Source: an uncultured Cohaesibacter sp. (GTDB lineage Bacteria; Pseudomonadota; Alphaproteobacteria; Rhizobiales; Cohaesibacteraceae). Taken from it: a stretch of DNA of 64,000 nt. Under the pieces are notes generated by a model. That model was given only the letters and a program-made list of their open reading frames with translations. It was not told the DNA's origin and made no database searches. The stretch lies in the NCBI RefSeq assembly GCF_963677725.1, contig NZ_OY782507.1:2914001-2978000 (forward strand). The letters are read 5' to 3'. The position numbers and the translations under genes are program-made. Positions 1 to 8,974 of this stretch are shown piece by piece; within the stretch, counting starts at the first letter, position 1; every line of letters starts with the position of its first letter.

Positions 1-26
1 CAATCTCCTCAAAATGAGTGAGGGAA

Positions 27-60
27 GGCTCGGCATGAAACTGGGGTCACATGCCGAACC
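27..60 (-). terminator. Stem-loop downstream of the TRAP binding-protein gene
   Basis: Two 11-base arms (27-37 and 50-60) pair with one G-U and a 12-base loop. The structure follows the stop of the minus-strand dctP-like gene. No U-tract follows on the minus strand, so it may be an attenuating or 3'-protecting hairpin between a binding-protein gene and permease genes beyond the window edge rather than a full terminator. Confidence 0.5.
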
Positions 61-86
61 GGAAACCGACTAATGAGGAGAGCCGA

Positions 87-1106
87 TTACTCAGTCAACA
101 GGCCAAGTGCCCCGAGATATTCTCTATGACTTTCGATGAGGGCCGCAGCTTCAGGCGATTTTTTTGCCCAGCGATCCCAAGCCTGTTGCGCCGTAGCTCT
201 GAATTTGGCCCGATCTTCCGGCGACCAGTCTTGCAGAACAACGCCCTTGTCGAGCAACGACTTCGCGGCTTCAGCATTTGCCTTTTCATTCGACAGGGTG
301 GTCTGGAAGGCGAGTTTCTGCATTGCGGTATCAATGATGCGTTTGTGGCTTTCAGGCATGCCATCCCAAACATCCTTGTTGCAGGAAAGATGGTCTGCAG
401 TCATGGAATGGAAACCCGGATAGGTCGCATAATTGGCAATATCATAGAAACCGAACCCGACATTGTTTGCCAGTCCGGACGCATCGGCACCATCAATGAT
501 GCCGGTTTCCATCGCGGTGAAAACTTCAGTAAAGTCCATTACGATTGGGGTGGCGCCCATATCGGTGAAAATTTCAGTTTCAAGTCCTGGAGGAGAGCGG
601 AATTTCCAGCCCTTCATTTCTTCAGGGTTGGCAATAGAGCGCGTCGACGTGAGCGATTCTTGGCCATAAAGCCACCAACCGACAAATTCCATCCCCTGCT
701 CGTTATACAGCTTCTGTGCTAGCTCCTTGCCGCCGCCAAAATAGAGCCAGCTATACATCTGCCAAGGCGTCTCGTAACCACCCATAACATCAGCCAAGAA
801 TTGGAATCCGGGATTTTTGCCGACTTGGAATATGCCGCCAGTCATATCACAGTCCAGAATGCCATTAACCGCCGCATCAAATGTATCAGCCGTACCCACG
901 ACCGACGATGAATAAAACATTTCAACGGAAATTTCGCCGTTCGACATGACGTTGATATCATCAGCAAATTGTTGAGCGAGTTTGCCTGATGGATGGCCCG
1001 CGGCATAGTGCGTCTGAATACGCAAGTGAGTAGCATCTGCTGCGTAAACGCCACTCGCCATTACAGTTGAAATGATTGTCGAAGCAAGCAGTTTTACAAG
1101 TTTCAT
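87..1106 (-). CDS. TRAP transporter substrate-binding protein, DctP family
   Basis: 339-residue periplasmic binding protein of a tripartite ATP-independent periplasmic (TRAP) importer, which uses an ion gradient to take up carboxylates or similar small acids. The start at 1106 is chosen because a GGAGG site lies just upstream and the protein then begins with a Sec signal peptide (MKLVKLLASTI, cleavage near VYAA); a longer reading to 1163 has no such site. The body has DctP-family patterns such as FRSPPGLE and a mature chain of about 315 residues, normal for the family. The DctQ and DctM membrane partners are not in the window and may lie to the left. The substrate cannot be told from sequence. 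Confidence 0.88.
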   Translation of the reverse strand: MKLVKLLASTIISTVMASGVYAADATHLRIQTHYAAGHPSGKLAQQFADDINVMSNGEISVEMFYSSSVVGTADTFDAAVNGILDCDMTGGIFQVGKNPGFQFLADVMGGYETPWQMYSWLYFGGGKELAQKLYNEQGMEFVGWWLYGQESLTSTRSIANPEEMKGWKFRSPPGLETEIFTDMGATPIVMDFTEVFTAMETGIIDGADASGLANNVGFGFYDIANYATYPGFHSMTADHLSCNKDVWDGMPESHKRIIDTAMQKLAFQTTLSNEKANAEAAKSLLDKGVVLQDWSPEDRAKFRATAQQAWDRWAKKSPEAAALIESHREYLGALGLLTE

Positions 1107-1514
1107 TTTATTCCTCCGAGCAGCAAATAGCTGCATATTGCCTTGGTGCGCCGGTACCTCCACAGACGCAATTTACTCAGTCATGCTATTCCCTTCACTG
1201 TCGGTTCGCAAGCAATTTTTGGTATACCGTATTTAATATTTTGGTATTTAAACATGCTATCTGCCGCAGTCATACTGGGTTGATCAAAGGAATTGAGTGC
1301 TGAAACTCACTGACAAGAGAGTTGGTTCAGGTAATTTGAAAAGGCAGTATTTTTGGATTTTAAGTCTCTCATTTGATCTTATGACTTTACCGGAGATCCA
1401 ACGATGGCCAACGCAATGCCGGGTCAGATCATCAACATGGGATGGTCGAAGATGAACATGCGATATTCAATCAGCATGCCGCCTCAATCCGTTTTACTCA
1501 GGTCTACTGACATT
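1107..1514. other. Intergenic region, no gene seen
   Basis: About 400 bases between the start of the TRAP binding-protein gene and the end of the amidase gene, both on the minus strand. It is AT-rich between 1200 and 1380 and should contain the promoter of the TRAP gene. I could not identify a definite operator or a conserved small ORF. Confidence 0.4.
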
Positions 1515-2723
1515 TCACGCGAGTAGCTGTTTCACAGCCTTGAGTAGGAATTCATCCCCATTGTGAGACGCTGCAAAAGACAGCCCTACAGGGCATTCGT
1601 TGATCGATAGCAGTGGGGCGGAGATTTCGGGAAGTCGTGCCACACCAGAAAAAGCGGTTATCGTCATCGTCCGATCATAGAAATCCGTAACGGCATCCAT
1701 CGTGTTGAGCGATCCCTTCATGGGAGCGATGCTAGGCGTTGTTGGAAAACAAATAACGGATCCCGGGGTAAGGAAAGCGTTGATCGCCTCAAAAAGCCGC
1801 TCACAATGCCCAAGGCTTTTTAGAGCATCCTGCCTATTGAAAGACTGGACATTGCCGTAGGCCATGGAAAAGGTGAAGCCCAGTTCCGGCTTTGTGGTTT
1901 CAATCCAGTTTCCCACGGTGTTCTGGAATTCGAGCGTCTGTAAATCTCGCAGCGCCTTGAGATTACAATCCCTGAACTCGTATGCACTTTTGGTGATTTC
2001 GGAAAAGCTGACCGGGTGAACGGGAATGCCTGTCCGGCTGGATATGTGTTCAAGCTTCGCGTGGGCTTGCTCCGCTACCTCAGGATCTGCAACAGCCAGT
2101 GCATCCGACAATACAAGAAGACGTTCGATTTCGGGTGGTTTCCGGCGTCCGCTGCGAAGGAGCACCTGCATGGGCAGTGCAAGGTGAGCCAAACTATCCG
2201 CTATAACGCCAACCGTGCTGACAGATGGCATGAAGGGGAGGACCCCGGCTTCCGATATTCTATGAAGTGATGGTCTCATTCCCCAAAGACCGCATAGGCT
2301 GGCAGGCACGCGTATTGATCCGCCGGAGTCGGTACAGATGGAGAAGTCCGCTATTCCATGCCCTACCGAAGATGCAGAGCCACTTGAGGATCCTCCAGGA
2401 ATGCGATCCGGCGCTTTGGCATTGCGCGGTGTGCCGAAGAATTGGCTTTCTCCATCAAGGCTGTATGTGAACTCGTCCGCGACGACCTTGCCGACACATC
2501 GCGCCCCTTCAGCGAGTAGCTGGTCAACGCATAGTGCATTCTCGGCCGGAGGCAAGTGCGCTTGCCGCCAGGCGGGGCTGCCGTAGGAAGTCCTGTGCCC
2601 TTTGATGTCGATATTGTCCTTGACCGTAAAGGTCAGTCCATCAAGGCTTCCTTCAGCCGAAGGCTCCAGCTTGAGAGCGGTCACCACAGAGCCGGATTTG
2701 TCCTGAACATTGACGGTAGGCAT
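1515..2723 (-). CDS. Amidase-signature family hydrolase
   Basis: 402-residue enzyme of the amidase signature family (Ser-cisSer-Lys triad), which hydrolyses C-N amide bonds; probably cytoplasmic, since no signal peptide is seen. The triad is visible: Lys in FTVKDNIDIKG near residue 35, the cis-Ser in the glycine/serine loop GGSSSGSAS, and the nucleophile in TDSGGSIRVPAS. The start at 2723 (MPTVNVQD) follows a GGAGAG site; an upstream extension of 12 codons is less likely. It could feed on amides brought in by the neighbouring TRAP or TTT importers, but that is inference. The substrate is unknown; biuret- and allophanate-type enzymes belong to the same family. Confidence 0.85.
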   Translation of the reverse strand: MPTVNVQDKSGSVVTALKLEPSAEGSLDGLTFTVKDNIDIKGHRTSYGSPAWRQAHLPPAENALCVDQLLAEGARCVGKVVADEFTYSLDGESQFFGTPRNAKAPDRIPGGSSSGSASSVGHGIADFSICTDSGGSIRVPASLCGLWGMRPSLHRISEAGVLPFMPSVSTVGVIADSLAHLALPMQVLLRSGRRKPPEIERLLVLSDALAVADPEVAEQAHAKLEHISSRTGIPVHPVSFSEITKSAYEFRDCNLKALRDLQTLEFQNTVGNWIETTKPELGFTFSMAYGNVQSFNRQDALKSLGHCERLFEAINAFLTPGSVICFPTTPSIAPMKGSLNTMDAVTDFYDRTMTITAFSGVARLPEISAPLLSINECPVGLSFAASHNGDEFLLKAVKQLLA

Positions 2724-3144
2724 TGCACATCTCTCCTTTTTAATCTCCCGGAGAGACAACCACTTTCCGAGCTTCCAGGCAAAGAGAGAAGGCAGCTTGT
2801 AATCTGTCCTGATGTCGCACCATTCTTGAGATAGACGACGAGTGGAAGAGTTTTGCTCCTAATAATCACTCCGTGGAACGGGCCGCAATTCGAGGCAAGC
2901 AAAACCTGAGTGAGGTTGGCCTGCACTAAGACGTTAAACTCCAGTCAGATAAAGCGATGGCGAGACCATTTGCTTGAAGTTGCCATTGATGTCTTGGAGA
3001 AATGTATCCACCCCCTCAAATGAACCGGCGGCAGGCGGTGTCAACGCTCTTCACGGTAAAATCGGGGAGTTGATGCTTGTGAACAAGCTCTGAAACCCTT
3101 CCAATCTGGTCAAGGCGAGAGCGGATTAAACGATATGTTGCGCG
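2724..3144. other. Intergenic region with a possible insertion-sequence remnant
   Basis: About 420 bases between the amidase start and the AraC regulator stop. No intact gene is seen. On the plus strand, roughly 3010-3093 encodes a short stretch containing NALHGKIGEL followed by LVNKL and a stop, which resembles the LHAKIGxL part of IS3-family OrfA transposases. It is too short to be sure. The remainder shows no feature I can name. Confidence 0.25.
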
Positions 3145-4125
3145 TTACGTGTCGCTGTTCCAATTGCGTCTTGCGCGCCAGAAGGTGGTGGAATCCGCAT
3201 ATCCCAGCGTTTCAGCGATGCGATTTTTCTTGATTTTTGCCTGTAGCAGATTGGCCGTCACAGAATTGCGGTGGTTTTCGATCAAGGTTCGCAGCGATGT
3301 GCCTTCCTCGGCCAAGCGTCGTTGCAGGGTGCGCGGTGAAATTTTAAGTTCCCTTGCGATTTCAGGCAGTGTGATCCGCTTGTGCGCGAGGTGAATTTCA
3401 ATATAGGACCGGACCTTGTTGGAGAAGGACAGGTTGCCATCGACTTCACCGATAATGTCGGAGAGGTGACGTTCGATGATGGTCGTCAATGCCGGATCCT
3501 CGACCCGGTAGCGCTTGTCTGCCTCCTCGCGATCAAAGATGATCCGGTTGCTTGACTGGCCGAAGACAAGAGGGGCTTGGAACAGCTTTTCCAGATCCTT
3601 CAAGCCACTTGGTTCGCCATGTTCGAAGTGGATCTCCAGCGGCGTCCAATCAGGATCGAAGAAGGAGCGGATCATCTGCAGCGTCGTCGAGATGGTAAAC
3701 TCGCTATCCTGCCTGCGTGGCCAGATGCTCTCATCTGTGATGCGGTAGCTCCAGATAAGCTCGTCGCCATCCTCTAGCAGGCCGCTGGACGTGGCGCCCT
3801 GAACTGACTGGACATTTGATGTAACCCGTTCATGTGCGCGGCGTATGGTCGATGACATGGAGAAGAGAAGTCCGGCAGGACCGAGATCGCCCGGTTTTGT
3901 TGAAAGGCCCAGCATGGCGCCAAGGTGAGGCTCCTTGATCAAGGTCGCCGCATCCTCAAACAGGGCGACATAGCGCGACATGGACACCCGCGCGTAAGGG
4001 TCCTCAAGCTGCGAGCGCAAGATCCCGTGCAGAGCAAGAAGGATGTCACCTTTGCCCCATGTTGAGTCAATCTGCTGCACCAGCGGCAAAAGCACGGATG
4101 CGCGTACGGAGGGTAGTTCAGGCAT
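3145..4125 (-). CDS. AraC-family transcriptional regulator
   Basis: 326-residue regulator with an N-terminal arabinose-binding-like ligand domain (about 1-210) of the OruR/ArgR type and a C-terminal AraC helix-turn-helix pair (about 235-320). The second helix region has the expected TLPEIARELKISPRTLQRRL pattern and ends with the family hallmark ADSTTFWRARRNW. The gene starts 111 bases beyond the stop of the split tctA gene on the same strand, so it is a candidate regulator of the TctABC/DadA/RidA cluster upstream of it. AraC proteins of this subtype usually respond to amino acids or other small metabolites. The ligand is unknown. Confidence 0.87.
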   Translation of the reverse strand: MPELPSVRASVLLPLVQQIDSTWGKGDILLALHGILRSQLEDPYARVSMSRYVALFEDAATLIKEPHLGAMLGLSTKPGDLGPAGLLFSMSSTIRRAHERVTSNVQSVQGATSSGLLEDGDELIWSYRITDESIWPRRQDSEFTISTTLQMIRSFFDPDWTPLEIHFEHGEPSGLKDLEKLFQAPLVFGQSSNRIIFDREEADKRYRVEDPALTTIIERHLSDIIGEVDGNLSFSNKVRSYIEIHLAHKRITLPEIARELKISPRTLQRRLAEEGTSLRTLIENHRNSVTANLLQAKIKKNRIAETLGYADSTTFWRARRNWNSDT

Positions 4126-4236
4126 GATGCGTCTCGCCTGATGGCTTGTGCGGTCTCTTTTGCGGTTTTCGGGAACCTATTGGCGTATTCTATCGGATTT
4201 CTGGCGCTTTTAAAATCACTTGCTTTCTCTTCGGCG

Positions 4237-4623
4237 TTAGCGGCCCTCGTCCGCCTGATGTCCGTCGCGCCAGCTGTGATAGGTGGCGCGGATCTGACGG
4301 GCAATGACGAACACGATGATGGCAAAGATGATCGCAGCGATTGGGCGGTTGATGAAATCCAGCGGTCCGTCAATGCGCGGCATGGCGCTGCGCAGCTTCA
4401 CCTCCATGATATTGCCCAGCACCATGCCTAAAATGATCGGTACGATCGGCTGGTCGAGACGACGCAGAATGACACCCAGAACACCGAAAGCCGCTGCGAT
4501 GATACAGTCGTTGATGGAGTTGCGAAGGGTATAGACGCCGACAAATCCGAGCAAGAAGATGAAGACCCCAAGAAGGCGCGTCGGGATTTGCAGAACCTTC
4601 AAAAGCAGGTTCGTTGTGCTCAC
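4237..4623 (-). CDS. tctA: TctA permease, C-terminal part in a separate frame
   Basis: 128-residue ORF equal to the last quarter of a TctA (tripartite tricarboxylate transporter large permease) protein, with the conserved FGVLGVILRRLD and IILGMVLGNIMEVKLR stretches and a final membrane helix. Its GTG start overlaps the TGA stop of the N-terminal ORF as GTGA. Joined by a -1 shift the two ORFs read FLFLVSTTNLLLK, which is continuous TctA sequence with no residue missing. Either the gene carries a 1-base deletion (natural or a sequencing error) or it is expressed as two translationally coupled polypeptides. Neither half shows any further decay. Confidence 0.8.
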   Translation of the reverse strand: MSTTNLLLKVLQIPTRLLGVFIFLLGFVGVYTLRNSINDCIIAAAFGVLGVILRRLDQPIVPIILGMVLGNIMEVKLRSAMPRIDGPLDFINRPIAAIIFAIIVFVIARQIRATYHSWRDGHQADEGR

Positions 4624-5732
4624 AAGAACAGGAAGACAATGATGTTGATGGCGAACAGCGCGATATAGAGCGCCATTACAAAATCCATGTGGCTCTGGAA
4701 TAATTGCGGGCCGGGAACGACGTTGTGAACGTAGAAGACGGACAACATCATGGCCGTCAGCGCTTCGCCCGGAATGCCAAGGGCGAGAAGGGGAATGGTC
4801 GCGGCAACGGGAACAGCGTTGTTGGCAGATTCCGATGCAATCAACCCTTCGGGCGATCCCTTGCCAAACGCTTCAGGCGTTTTGGATGTCCGGCGGGCAT
4901 AGGTGTAGGACAGAAACTGCGCGGTGAATTCGCCAACGCCGGGCATGATGCCCATGACCGTGCCGCACCCGGCGGCAATGGAGGCAACTCGCTTGTGTCG
5001 CAGGATCTCTCCCAAGCCGCCAAAGAGCGACCCCTTGATCGGCTCGGGTCTGAAGTCCTCATCGTCATCGACCAGCAACACAAAGGCCTGGCTGAGAGCG
5101 AAAAGCCCTGTCGTTACCACGATCAGATCTACGCCCGAGACCAGCCATGATTGCCCAAAGGTGAAGCGCATGGTGTAGCTCGTGGTATCAAGGCCGATGG
5201 TGCTGAGAAAAATTCCGAAGGCGGTGAGCATGCCTGCGGCGAGCATCTGGTTCTGATGGGCAAAGACCACCATGATGACGCCGAGCAGAGCGGCAAGAAA
5301 GATCTCCCGGCTGCCGAATTGCGGCGCGATCCAGGCGAGCACCGGCGCCATGAGCACAAAACAGGCAATCGAGAAAAGACCGCCGAAAAGGGAGGCGCTA
5401 TAGGCCAGCTTCAAGGCGCGTCCCGCCTCGCCCTTCTGGGTCAGGGGATAGCCATCATAGGTGGTCAGAGCATTGACAGGTGTTCCGGGCGTGTTGATCA
5501 GGATCGCCGGCAGTGCACCGCCATACATGGAGGAGCCGTAGATCCCAAGAAGCATGGTCAGGCCGACCAGAGGGGGCAGAGCGAAACTGACGGGCAGCAG
5601 AATGGCAATCGCGATGGGCGGCCCGACCCCCGGAATGGCACCGATGATGACGCCGCCCATTGATCCGATGACAACGGCTGCCAAGACCTGCCAATTCAGC
5701 AGTAAATCCAATCCACCGAGAAACGCTTCCAT
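4620..5732 (-). CDS. tctA: TctA permease, N-terminal part (split gene)
   Basis: About 370 residues covering the first three quarters of TctA, the large 10-12 helix membrane subunit of tripartite tricarboxylate transporters. The family hallmark GAIPGVGPPIAIAILLP is near residue 40, and a second GIMPGVGEFTAQ and a later ALGIPGEALTAMM loop are present. It ends at TGA in the middle of the last-but-two helix, where the C-terminal ORF takes over. Two in-frame ATG codons are possible (5741 and 5732); 5732 has an AAGGA site 10 bases upstream. It follows tctB by about 30 bases in the same minus-strand operon. Confidence 0.85.
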   Translation of the reverse strand: MEAFLGGLDLLLNWQVLAAVVIGSMGGVIIGAIPGVGPPIAIAILLPVSFALPPLVGLTMLLGIYGSSMYGGALPAILINTPGTPVNALTTYDGYPLTQKGEAGRALKLAYSASLFGGLFSIACFVLMAPVLAWIAPQFGSREIFLAALLGVIMVVFAHQNQMLAAGMLTAFGIFLSTIGLDTTSYTMRFTFGQSWLVSGVDLIVVTTGLFALSQAFVLLVDDDEDFRPEPIKGSLFGGLGEILRHKRVASIAAGCGTVMGIMPGVGEFTAQFLSYTYARRTSKTPEAFGKGSPEGLIASESANNAVPVAATIPLLALGIPGEALTAMMLSVFYVHNVVPGPQLFQSHMDFVMALYIALFAINIIVFLFL

Positions 5733-5768
5733 CGGGATCATATCCTTGTTGGGGGAACACAGACTGCA

Positions 5769-6464
5769 TCACAGATAGGTGAGCATGAAGGGGCGCACCT
5801 GAGATGGTAGATAATTATACAGTTCGCCGCCCGGAATCTGGGCACCGATAAGGGATTTGAAGAGAACAACCGTCAACAGTCCTGCCACCGCAGCGGCCAG
5901 AATGCCTTCGCGTTTGTAGCCGATCCGCCAGGCAAGAAACGCTCCGAAAGCGATGGACGTGGGCAGATAGCCAAGCTTTGGAACCAGAAAGACATAGGCG
6001 ATGAACCAGCCCGCATATTCAAGGCTGCGAAGCCAGACCAACACTTCTTTCCATCGACCCTTTTTTTCTTCTGAGACGAAGGCGCTGATGACGTTGAGGC
6101 TTGAGAAAAAAAGCATCGAACCGATGGCAATCATCGGCCAGAATCCCGGCTGAGCTGGCAACGGCTTGCCTTCGATCCACGTGATCTGGCTGCCCAGGCT
6201 GGCGAACAGCGCAACCGAAATTGCCAGGATCAGAATGGAAAAAGCAAAATCGCCGGACCGGTGATCACGCACAAAGAGCGGGCTGATCGAGCGGAACTGC
6301 TCAATGACAGGTCCGTGATAGCGCATCAAGACCGGCTTTATGACGCGCAGGTGCGGCGCAGCATATCGCTTGTATCGATTATAGATCCGTGCGGTTCTCA
6401 CCCTGGCAACACGAGAGCTCCGCACAAGAGGGCGGTTGCGGACGGCAGCTGTCGATTGTCCCAT
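5769..6464 (-). CDS. tctB: TctB-family small permease subunit
   Basis: 231-residue membrane protein, the small four-helix subunit of a tripartite tricarboxylate transporter. Hydrophobic segments are at about residues 73-92, 105-125, 150-165 and 180-205 by eye. Usual TctB proteins have about 150-180 residues; this one has an unusual basic extension of about 65 residues before the first helix, so the true start may be a later Met, for example MRYHGPV at 6326, although no better ribosome site is seen there. It lies between tctC and tctA on the same strand, the standard order. Confidence 0.78.
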   Translation of the reverse strand: MGQSTAAVRNRPLVRSSRVARVRTARIYNRYKRYAAPHLRVIKPVLMRYHGPVIEQFRSISPLFVRDHRSGDFAFSILILAISVALFASLGSQITWIEGKPLPAQPGFWPMIAIGSMLFFSSLNVISAFVSEEKKGRWKEVLVWLRSLEYAGWFIAYVFLVPKLGYLPTSIAFGAFLAWRIGYKREGILAAAVAGLLTVVLFKSLIGAQIPGGELYNYLPSQVRPFMLTYL

Positions 6465-6504
6465 TTTCCCAATCCTTTATAGATGAATGAATTCATGCAA
6501 TGTT

Positions 6505-6544
6505 CAAGGAGACCGAAGCAAGTCTCGTGCCATCGGTCTCCTTG
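6505..6544 (-). terminator. Perfect 12-bp stem-loop between tctC and tctB
   Basis: Arms at 6505-6516 and 6533-6544 are perfectly complementary with a 16-base loop. It sits in the 94-base gap between the tctC stop and the tctB start. Without a strong U-tract it is better read as an attenuator or mRNA-stabilising hairpin, which in transporter operons raises binding-protein output relative to permeases. Confidence 0.6.
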
Positions 6545-6558
6545 GGGGCAATTGTTGA

Positions 6559-7503
6559 CTATTTGGCAATCAATTCCTGGATAACCGCTACGGTTTTGCG
6601 ATCTTCGGCAATCTGTTTCGTGGTTGCCTCTGCATCCTTCCAATAGACCTTTGCGCCGGTTTCTTCGGCTATTTTCTGGGCAGGTGCAGACATTACGACC
6701 TCTTTTGCAACGGCAATGATCTTGTCTTTGACGTCCTGAGGCGTCCCGGTTTTCACGAACAGGCCGTTCCATGTCCCTATGTTGAGCCCCGGTTCGATTT
6801 CTCCCATCGTGGGCACGTCGGGCAGCATGCTGATCCTTTCATGACCAATGGAGAAAAGGACGGTCAGATCATCAAGGCACGGGCGAACCTGCTGAACGGT
6901 TGTGGTTATCACGTCGACGTCGCCTGATGCGAGGGTATTGCAATCAAGGGCATCGAACGGGGCGTCAGATTTGTATTTGAAGCCCTTTTGGGCGGCCAGC
7001 GCCAGCACCGCATCGGTCGGGATCGCCCCGTTGCCGAAATGGCCCAGCGTCACCGGATTGTCCTTGGCATAGGCTGCGAGCTCTTCAAAATTGCTGAAAG
7101 GTGCATCCCCCTTGGCCACGACAATGAAAGGATAGGTCAAGAAATGACCCAAGGGCTCAAACGGGAACGGGTTGAGCGGGGGAATGCCGACCTCGGGACC
7201 AATGACCGGCACATCGGCGACAAAAGAGCCAACCACATAGCCGTCTGCCGGAGCGAAAGATGCTTCAACCGCGCCGGGGAATGGTCCGCCGCCACCGCCA
7301 GGCTTGTTCACAACAGCCGTGGACATGCCATATTTTTCCTGAAAACCCTCCGCAATCTGCCGCGTCAGGATATCTTCCAGATCACCGGGAGGGAACGGGA
7401 CGATGAATTGAACTGGCTTTTCGGGATATTCGGCAAGGGCCGAGGTCACCGTTGCGGCATTCATCGTCAGCAATGCAATCGATAGTGCTTTAATCAGTTT
7501 CAT
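6559..7503 (-). CDS. tctC: TctC/Bug-family periplasmic solute-binding protein
   Basis: 314-residue extracytoplasmic binding protein of the Bug/TctC family, the receptor of the tripartite tricarboxylate importer encoded next to it. The ATG at 7503 has an AAAGGA site six bases upstream, and the product begins with a Sec signal peptide (MKLIKALSIALLTMN, cleavage near ALAE). The family motifs YPEKPVQFIVPFPPG near the mature N-terminus and NKPGGGGG at about residue 65 are present. Members bind carboxylates, amino acids or aromatic acids; given the neighbouring oxidase, RidA and cyclodeaminase-like genes, an amino- or imino-acid ligand is a reasonable guess. Confidence 0.88.
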   Translation of the reverse strand: MKLIKALSIALLTMNAATVTSALAEYPEKPVQFIVPFPPGDLEDILTRQIAEGFQEKYGMSTAVVNKPGGGGGPFPGAVEASFAPADGYVVGSFVADVPVIGPEVGIPPLNPFPFEPLGHFLTYPFIVVAKGDAPFSNFEELAAYAKDNPVTLGHFGNGAIPTDAVLALAAQKGFKYKSDAPFDALDCNTLASGDVDVITTTVQQVRPCLDDLTVLFSIGHERISMLPDVPTMGEIEPGLNIGTWNGLFVKTGTPQDVKDKIIAVAKEVVMSAPAQKIAEETGAKVYWKDAEATTKQIAEDRKTVAVIQELIAK

Positions 7504-7651
7504 AATCAATCCTTTCTGTGCAATCCAGGTCTTCCGGCTCTTTGCCTGTCTTGCGTGCCTCTATTCGATGTCTTTTGTTCTTGTCTTCTCGAAATTACTT
7601 GCCTTGGTCGGAGGCTTGCTCGCCTTCTTGCCTCATGGCCGTTATGTCCAT

Positions 7652-8953
7652 TCAAAGGCGGTCAAACCGATAGGGTGTCGGATCGACAATCGGCTCGGCT
7701 CCCGTTGCAAGATCCGCAGCCAATTGCCCGGCGGCGGGGCCGGTTCCGAAGCCATGGCCGGAAAGCCCTGTTGCCAGGGTCAGGCCGGGGATCTTGTCGA
7801 TGGGGCCAAAGACCGGATTGTTGTCCGGGGTGATGTCGATCATGCCAGCCCAGCTTTCCTCGATGGTGGCATTTGCGAATGCTGGCCAGGCCTTGATGAT
7901 ATTGTCGAGCGCTTCAGTGTTGATCGATTCATTGGCGGGCGGGTCCATGGTACGGACCTTCTCGAAGGGAGACACATCTGTTGCCTTCCAGCGTCTTGCC
8001 AGCTTCAGATCCTCAATGAACGGCTTGCCGATCAGTAGGCGGATCATGCCCGCTGCATGCTTGAGTGTTTTCAGATAGCGCAGTCCGATCAGCAGGTGGT
8101 CAAGCGTGATTGGCGAGCCCAATGCGGCCCGATGGGTGATCACATAGCCGCCGTCCTGATGCTTCCGGAACGAAAAATTGGGACCGGCCACGGCGATATC
8201 ACTGGGCCCTTGTGGGCCTTCGATGGGAGCGGTGCGAAAGACATAGCAAATCATCGGCAGGGTCGGATAGGAAATGCCACGATTGCCCAGAAAACGGCGG
8301 GACCACAAGGCGCTGGCCAGAATGACATGCTCTGCGGCAACTTCGCCCTTTTCGGTGATGACACCACTGACGCGGCCGCCGGTCATTGCCAGATCGCGCA
8401 CCGCGCAATTCTCGACGATGACAGCCCCTTTATCAATGGCGGCATTGGCCAGTGCACTGGTTGCGAGCGTCGGTTCTGCGTAGCCATCCGTCGGCGTATA
8501 AAGCCCACCTTTCCATTTGCGTTCGCAGCCGGGAGCCAATCTGTCGATTTCGTCAGGGGTTATGAGCCTGCTTTCAGGCGATATCGCTGAAGCCGCCTCA
8601 AACCAGCTGGAATACATCTCCATGTCCTTGTCGGCGTCGGAGACAAACATGATACCATTCTGACGATAGCCGACATCAACGCCGGTGCGTTGCGCCATCT
8701 CGCTCCAGAGCTGATCGGCAGCCAGAGCCAGTGGAATGTCGGACGGGTCTCTGAGGGTTTTGCGGATCCAGCCCAGATTGCGCGACGACTGCTCGGCTCC
8801 GACCTGTCCTTTCTCCAGCACAACAACGGAAATGCCGCGCTCGGCCAACGTGAGCGCTGCGGAAATTCCGACAATGCCGCCGCCGATGATTGCCACAGAG
8901 GCTTTGGCAGGAAGATCGGGGGAGCTTTTGACAGGGGCAAGTTTCAGCGCCAT
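7652..8953 (-). CDS. FAD-dependent amino-acid oxidoreductase, DadA/DAO family
   Basis: 433-residue flavoenzyme of the D-amino-acid dehydrogenase/sarcosine oxidase family. The dinucleotide-binding motif VAIIGGGIVGIS lies at about residues 20-31, followed by the typical VVLEKGQVG and the SSRNLGWIRK segment, and the FAD-contacting GLSGHGFGTGPAAGQ is near residue 400. Such enzymes oxidise the C-N bond of amino or N-alkyl amino acids to imines. RidA, which hydrolyses such imines, is encoded 21 bases upstream, and an ornithine-cyclodeaminase-like enzyme lies before it, so the three probably act in one pathway. The exact amine substrate is not known. Confidence 0.85.
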   Translation of the reverse strand: MALKLAPVKSSPDLPAKASVAIIGGGIVGISAALTLAERGISVVVLEKGQVGAEQSSRNLGWIRKTLRDPSDIPLALAADQLWSEMAQRTGVDVGYRQNGIMFVSDADKDMEMYSSWFEAASAISPESRLITPDEIDRLAPGCERKWKGGLYTPTDGYAEPTLATSALANAAIDKGAVIVENCAVRDLAMTGGRVSGVITEKGEVAAEHVILASALWSRRFLGNRGISYPTLPMICYVFRTAPIEGPQGPSDIAVAGPNFSFRKHQDGGYVITHRAALGSPITLDHLLIGLRYLKTLKHAAGMIRLLIGKPFIEDLKLARRWKATDVSPFEKVRTMDPPANESINTEALDNIIKAWPAFANATIEESWAGMIDITPDNNPVFGPIDKIPGLTLATGLSGHGFGTGPAAGQLAADLATGAEPIVDPTPYRFDRL

Positions 8954-8974
8954 TTTCTTTTCCTTCGTGTGGGA

